This document shows positions 58,646-64,000 of a stretch of DNA of 64,000 bases, piece by piece (positions within the stretch are counted from its first letter, which is position 1; each line of letters opens with the position of its first letter). Location of the stretch: NCBI RefSeq assembly GCF_027460265.1, contig NZ_JAPZBC010000001.1:2817501-2881500 (forward strand), in the 5' to 3' direction. The translations under genes were made by a program, and so were the position numbers. Source of the stretch: Streptomyces sp. WMMC940. Lineage in GTDB: Bacteria > Actinomycetota > Actinomycetes > Streptomycetales > Streptomycetaceae. Below the pieces are notes generated by a model. That model saw only the letters and a program-made list of their open reading frames with translations, searched no databases and was not told where the DNA came from.

Positions 58646-60613
58646 TCAACGGGGGGTGCGGGAGGTCCGCTGGGTGACGCGGTCCAGGACGAGCCCGAGG
58701 CAGACGATCGCGATTCCGGCCGTCATGCCGAGGCCCATCTCGCCCCGGGACAGGCCCTTGATCACGTCGTAGCCGAGCGCGCCTCCACCGACGAGTCCGC
58801 CGACCACGACCACGGCGAGCACGAGCACCACGCCCTGGTTGACGGCGAGCTGCAGTGCCGGACGGGCCAGCGGCAGCTGGACGCCGAACAGCTGCTGACG
58901 CGTGGACGCGCCGAGCGAGCGGGACGCCTCCACGGCGGCCGGGTCGACTTCGCGCAGCCCCTGGGTGGTGATCCGCACCACCGCGGGCAGCGCGTACACG
59001 ACGGCCGCGACGATCGCCGAGGTGCGGGTGGCGCCGAAGAGCGCGACGACCGGAATGAGGTACACGAACTGCGGCATCGTCTGCATGGCGTCAAGCAGCG
59101 GCCGCACCCATCGTTCGAGGCGTTTGGCGCGGGCGCACAGCACCCCCGCGAGGAAGCCGAGCACCAGCGTGAGCACCAGCGCGGCGAGCACCTGCGAGAG
59201 CGTGTTCAGGGACCTGGTCCACACGCCGAGCACGCCGATGGCAGCCATCGCCGCGGTCGCGGTGACCGCGGAGACCCAGTTGCCGACGAGCCAGGCCGTG
59301 GCGGCGACCAGCAGCAGGACGGACCACCAGGGCAGCCAGACCAGCCCGTCCCGCAGCGGGTTGAGGACCCACAGCGTGAACTCGCGCGCCCAGACCTCGG
59401 TGAAGGTCAGGTTCGCGGTGATCCACTCCTGCGCCTTGTTGACGGGTGTGGAGATGTCGTACGTCCAGGCGTCGGGCCAGGCCGTGGTGCGCACGGCCGC
59501 CGCGGCGGCCACCGCGGCCGCCACCAGCGCCCAGGCCCGGCCGCCGTGCAGCCAGCTCCCGGCGGCGCCCGGTGTGCCGGTGCCGTCGCCCGCGGCCGCC
59601 GTCGTACGGTCCAGCCAGACCGCGATCAGCACGATCGGGAGACCCGCGGCGAACGCCTTGCCGACGTCCGTGGTCGCCAGTGCCGAGTACACCTCCTCGC
59701 CGAGACCTCCGGCGCCGACGAGTGCGGCGATGACCACCATGGACAGCGCCATCATGATCGTCTGGTTGAGGCCGAGGAGCATCTGCTTGCGGGCGAGCGG
59801 CAGTCGCGCGGTCCACAGTCGCTGCCGGCCGTTCGCGCCGAGCGAGACGGACGCCTCCAGCGCCGCCGGGTCGGCCCCGCGCAGTCCGAGTGCGGTGAGC
59901 CGGGCCATCGGCGGGGCGGCGTAGATGACGGTGCAGAACAGCGCGGCGGGCGTCCCCGTACCGAAGACGAGCACGAACGGCAGGAGGTAGGCGAAGGCCG
60001 GCATCACCTGCATGGTGTCCAGCACCGGGCGCAGTGCCCGGTCCACCCGGTCGGAGAGACCTGCGGCGAGACCGATCAGCGCGCCCAGCACGGCCGCGAT
60101 CGCGACGGAGACCACCATCAGCGCGATGGTGAGCAGCGTCGCGTCCCACATCCCGAGCAGTCCGCAGACGGCGAACGCGCCGAACGCGGTCAGCGCGACG
60201 CGCAGCCCCCGCCGGCCCAGCCCGGCGGACCGCCAGGCGACGAGCACGGCGGCGGCCATGACACCGAGCCAGCCGAGGGCGTCGAGCCCCTGGTAGACGG
60301 CGTTGACGGCATCCGTGGCGGTATTGGACAGGTGCAGCAGGAAGTACAGGAAGAGCGGGTGGCTGTCGCGGTTGTCGACGACCCACTCGTTGGCCGCGTC
60401 GAGCGGCCCGGATATGTCGGCGGTCAGCCCGGCGGGCCAGCCACCGCCGCCGAGCAGGACGGCGCCCAGCACGAGGAGCGCGGCCAGCACGCCGCCGCCC
60501 GCGAGCAGCTTGCGCCGGCGCCGTATGGCGTCACGCAGGCCACCGGACTGCTCGTTCCGGGCCTCGCCCGCGGCGGTGCCGGCCTTGGAGACGGTCGTGA
60601 CGGTGGCGCTCAC
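58646..60613 (-). CDS. proW: Betaine ABC transporter permease, two fused MetI-like domains
   Basis: 655 residues, about twelve helices; double the usual ProW length. The first MetI domain carries the EAA loop ADPAALEASVSLGANGRQRL near residue 260; the second VDPAAVEASRSLGASTRQQL near 560. Both are complete with preceding TM helices (FGTGTPAALFCTVIYAAPP; FGATRTSAIVAAVVYALPAV). It can make the pore by itself rather than as a homodimer. Start GTG 60613 has GGAGG 8 nt upstream. Confidence 0.9.
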   Translation of the reverse strand: MSATVTTVSKAGTAAGEARNEQSGGLRDAIRRRRKLLAGGGVLAALLVLGAVLLGGGGWPAGLTADISGPLDAANEWVVDNRDSHPLFLYFLLHLSNTATDAVNAVYQGLDALGWLGVMAAAVLVAWRSAGLGRRGLRVALTAFGAFAVCGLLGMWDATLLTIALMVVSVAIAAVLGALIGLAAGLSDRVDRALRPVLDTMQVMPAFAYLLPFVLVFGTGTPAALFCTVIYAAPPMARLTALGLRGADPAALEASVSLGANGRQRLWTARLPLARKQMLLGLNQTIMMALSMVVIAALVGAGGLGEEVYSALATTDVGKAFAAGLPIVLIAVWLDRTTAAAGDGTGTPGAAGSWLHGGRAWALVAAAVAAAAAVRTTAWPDAWTYDISTPVNKAQEWITANLTFTEVWAREFTLWVLNPLRDGLVWLPWWSVLLLVAATAWLVGNWVSAVTATAAMAAIGVLGVWTRSLNTLSQVLAALVLTLVLGFLAGVLCARAKRLERWVRPLLDAMQTMPQFVYLIPVVALFGATRTSAIVAAVVYALPAVVRITTQGLREVDPAAVEASRSLGASTRQQLFGVQLPLARPALQLAVNQGVVLVLAVVVVGGLVGGGALGYDVIKGLSRGEMGLGMTAGIAIVCLGLVLDRVTQRTSRTPR

Positions 60614-60680
60614 CGGCCCCACCTCCCGGTACCGGCGGCGGGTTCGCGCATGGGGCGGCACCCGGTGTGGACGGCTTTTC

Positions 60681-61798
<1,118 letters not shown>

Positions 61799-61802
<4 letters not shown>

Positions 61803-63340
61803 CGTGCCTCACTTCCCGTCGGCGTCAGCAGATCCGCACATTTCTCGCCGACCATCAGCACCCCGATCATCGGGTTGACGGCCGGCATGGTCGGGAAGAC
61901 GGACGCGTCGGCGATCCGGATTCCTTCGAGCCCTCTGACCTTCAGGTCCGGGGCGACCACGGCCAGTTCGTCGGCGTGGGAGCCCATCCGGCAGGTGCCG
62001 GCCGGGTGGTAGACCGTGTGAGCGACCTTGCGCGCGTACTCGCTCAGCTCCTCGTCGCCGGTGACCTCCGGCCCCGGGCAGACCTCCCGCTTCAGCCAGC
62101 CGGCCAGCGGTTCGGACTTCGCGATCTCCCGGGCGATACGGATGCCGTCGACGAGGGTCCGCCCGTCGTAGTCGTCCTCGTCGGTGAAGTAGCGGAAGTC
62201 CAGTGCGGGCTTGACCTCGGGGTCCGCGCTGGTCAGGTAGAGGCGGCCGCGGCTGCGCGGCTTGGGGATGTTGGGCGTCATCGACACGCCGTGCGCGGGT
62301 CGTTCGTAGCCCAGCCGCTCCGGGTTGTCCGTGAACGGGATCTGGTAGAAGTGGAACATCAGGTCGGGGCCGCGTTCGTCGTCGTCGCGGCGCACGAACA
62401 GACCGGCGTCCGAGTCCATCGCCGAGTTCTCCGGGATCGGCCCGTGGGTCTCCCAGACGATCACCGACTCGGGGTGGTCGAGCAGGTTCTCACCGACACC
62501 CGGCAGGTCGTGGACCACGGGGATGCCGAGGGCCTCCAGATCGCCCTTGGGCCCGATGCCGGAGTGCATCAGCAGCCGCGGGGTGTCCACGGCCCCGGCG
62601 CAGACGATCACCTCGTGCCGCGCCCGGACCAGCCGCTCCTCGCCGTCCCCGGTGCGGACGTGCACACCGCGGGCCCGGGTGCCGTCCAGCTCCAGCCGGT
62701 AGGCCCAGGTCTCCAGCAGCAGGGTGAGGTTGGACCGTTCGTCCATCACCGGGTGGAGGTACGCCACCGACGCCGACGAACGCTTGTTGTTCTCGGGGTG
62801 GTACGCGAGGTCGAAGAATCCGACGCCCTCGTGGAACGGCTTCTTGTTGAAGCCCTCGACGCGCGGTACGCCGAGCGCCGACTGGGCCGCCTCCACGAAG
62901 TCCCGGGCGATGGCGTTGCGGTCGGCCTCGTCGACCGGGACGACGTTGTTGAGCAGCTTGCCGAAGTACGGGTCCATCGCGGCGGCGTCCCAGCCGTCGG
63001 CCCCCGCCTCGGCCCATTCGTCCCAGTCGGACGGCAGCGGCTTGAACGCGATCAGGGTGTTGTGCGAGGAGCAGCCGCCGAGCACCCGGGCGCGGCTGTG
63101 CCGGATGTGGGAGTTGCCGCGCGGCTGTTCGGTGGTGGGGTAGTCGTAGTCGAGTTCCCCGCCGAGGAGGCCCATCCAGCGGCGCAGGGTGAGGACGTCC
63201 TCGCGGTCCACGTCGCTCGGGCCGCCCTCGATGACGGCCACGGTGACATCCGGGTTCTCCGTCAGGCGGGAGGCGATCACCGATCCTGCGGTGCCGCCCC
63301 CGACGACGACGTAGTCGTACTCGTAGTCGTGCTCGGTCAT
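61799..63340 (-). CDS. betA: GMC oxidoreductase (choline dehydrogenase-like)
   Basis: 513 residues. [20 protein letters not shown] binds [21 protein letters not shown] is the GMC signature 1; [28 protein letters not shown] is signature 2. The catalytic pair is [10 protein letters not shown] (His) and [17 protein letters not shown] (Asn). It oxidises choline to betaine aldehyde, with the ALDH completing betaine. Its stop overlaps proV (ATGA), and BADH lies 27 bp upstream. GMC alcohol oxidase activity on other alcohols cannot be excluded. Confidence 0.9.
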
Positions 63341-63367
63341 GGTGGTGGTTGCTCCTGCTCCCCGTGA

Positions 63368-64000
63368 TCAGCCCGCGAACCAGCGCACGGGGCGCGGGGC
63401 GAGGTTCTGATAGATGTGCTTGGTCTCGCGGTACTCGGCGAGCCCGGCCGGGCCGAGCTCCCGGCCGATGCCGGACTTGCCGAATCCGCCCCACTCCGCC
63501 TGAGGCAGGTACGGGTGGAAGTCGTTGATCCAGACGGTGCCGTGGCGCAGCCGTGCGGCCACCCGCCGGGCCCGTCCGGCGTCGCCGCTCCAGACGCCTC
63601 CCGCGAGCCCGTACTCGGTGTCGTTGGCGAGCGCGACGGCCTCGTCCTCCGTACGGAAGGTCTCGACGGTGAGGACCGGGCCGAAGACCTCCTCGCGCAC
63701 GACGCGCATGGTGCGGTCGCACCGGTCGAGGACGGTCGGACGGTAGAAGTACCCGGGCCCGTCGGGGCGCTTGCCGCCGGCGCGCAGCACCGCCCCCTCG
63801 GCGAGTGCGGAGGCCACGTACTCCTCGGTCTTCGCCAGCTGCTGCGCGGAGACGAGCGGGCCGCACTCGACGCCGTCGTCCGTGCCCCGGCCGAGCCGGA
63901 TCAGTTCGGCGCGGCGGGCGAGTTCGACGACGAAGCGGTCGCGGAGGGACTCCTCGACGATGAGGCGGGAGCCGGCGGAGCAGACCTGGCCGCTGTGGAT
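63368..64000 (-). CDS. Betaine-aldehyde dehydrogenase-like ALDH (N-terminus outside window)
   Basis: The last 210 residues are present; the gene enters from the right edge. The catalytic Cys is in GQVCSAGSRLIVEES at the edge, and EVFGPVLTVETFRTEDEAVA and GKSGIGRELGPAGLAEYRET are the aldehyde-dehydrogenase C-terminal motifs. It oxidises betaine aldehyde to glycine betaine (NAD+). First gene seen of the osmoprotectant operon. Context supports BetB/GbsA, but substrate remains inferred. Confidence 0.87.
   Translation of the reverse strand: MHSGQVCSAGSRLIVEESLRDRFVVELARRAELIRLGRGTDDGVECGPLVSAQQLAKTEEYVASALAEGAVLRAGGKRPDGPGYFYRPTVLDRCDRTMRVVREEVFGPVLTVETFRTEDEAVALANDTEYGLAGGVWSGDAGRARRVAARLRHGTVWINDFHPYLPQAEWGGFGKSGIGRELGPAGLAEYRETKHIYQNLAPRPVRWFAG

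Overview
This window is a high-GC actinobacterial chromosome segment. It is almost certainly from Streptomyces: third codon positions are nearly all G or C, GTG starts and ATGA/GTGA-type overlaps are common, lipoprotein signals are actinobacterial, and many genes look leaderless (a TANNNT -10 hexamer 6-8 nt in front of ATG/GTG). Gene content and order are those of a conserved Streptomyces core region. No prophage, integrated plasmid, CRISPR array or intact insertion sequence is seen. The only mobile trace is a possible transposase tail near 21.9 kb.

Layout. 0-1 kb: the end of an ECF sigma factor with a SnoaL-like tail, a STAS-domain protein and a 32-codon small gene. 1.1-8.1 kb: a minus-strand nucleoside uptake and salvage operon (BMP lipoprotein, ATPase, two permeases, cdd, deoA), with strong hairpins after the lipoprotein gene and after cdd. 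8.3-9.5 kb: an M20 amidohydrolase. 10-17 kb: a surface-glycopolymer cluster around a NeuB-like synthase, a CMP-sugar synthetase/HAD phosphatase fusion, two polysialyltransferase-like proteins, a DUF6716 protein and a GT2 transferase. Its two arms diverge from leaderless promoters at 14.6-14.8 kb. 17.3-30.2 kb: a membrane protein, a LysE exporter, an acyl-CoA mutase large subunit, an L,D-transpeptidase lipoprotein, an ECF sigma/putative anti-sigma pair, a mycothiol-dependent-isomerase-like protein, a PGRP amidase with FG-GAP repeats, a DUF4328 protein and a GH20 hexosaminidase.

30.4-41.2 kb: OHCU decarboxylase; sdhCDAB with a strong terminator; an alpha/beta hydrolase; a small operon (membrane protein, DCC1-family protein, TetR) with two operators flanking its promoter; a metallophosphoesterase; a small SCO4848-like membrane protein; and a D-Ala-D-Ala carboxypeptidase. 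41.1-46.6 kb: YihY/BrkB, GtrA, a UbiA-type DPPR synthase, PAP2 phosphatase, DprE1-like and DprE2-like enzymes. Together these look like a route to polyprenyl-phospho-arabinose in an organism not known for arabinogalactan. 46.7-53.9 kb: a 2'-5' RNA ligase-like protein, trpS, a repeat-filled spacer, glyA, rocD, and a YgiC/YgiB-like pair. 54-57.4 kb: a DMT-like membrane protein, a MocR regulator divergent from an AhpD-like protein, and a wrecked isocitrate lyase/PEP mutase gene. 57.6-64 kb: an osmoprotectant operon of betaine aldehyde dehydrogenase (cut by the window edge), a choline dehydrogenase-like GMC oxidoreductase, and proV, proW (two fused permease domains) and proX.

The points most worth a second look are the transporter ATPase with no canonical start codon (apparent AUC start), two tandem duplications between trpS and glyA, the DprE-type pathway with Ala in place of the benzothiazinone-target Cys, the paired TetR operators, the glycopolymer cluster, and the dense set of leaderless promoters.
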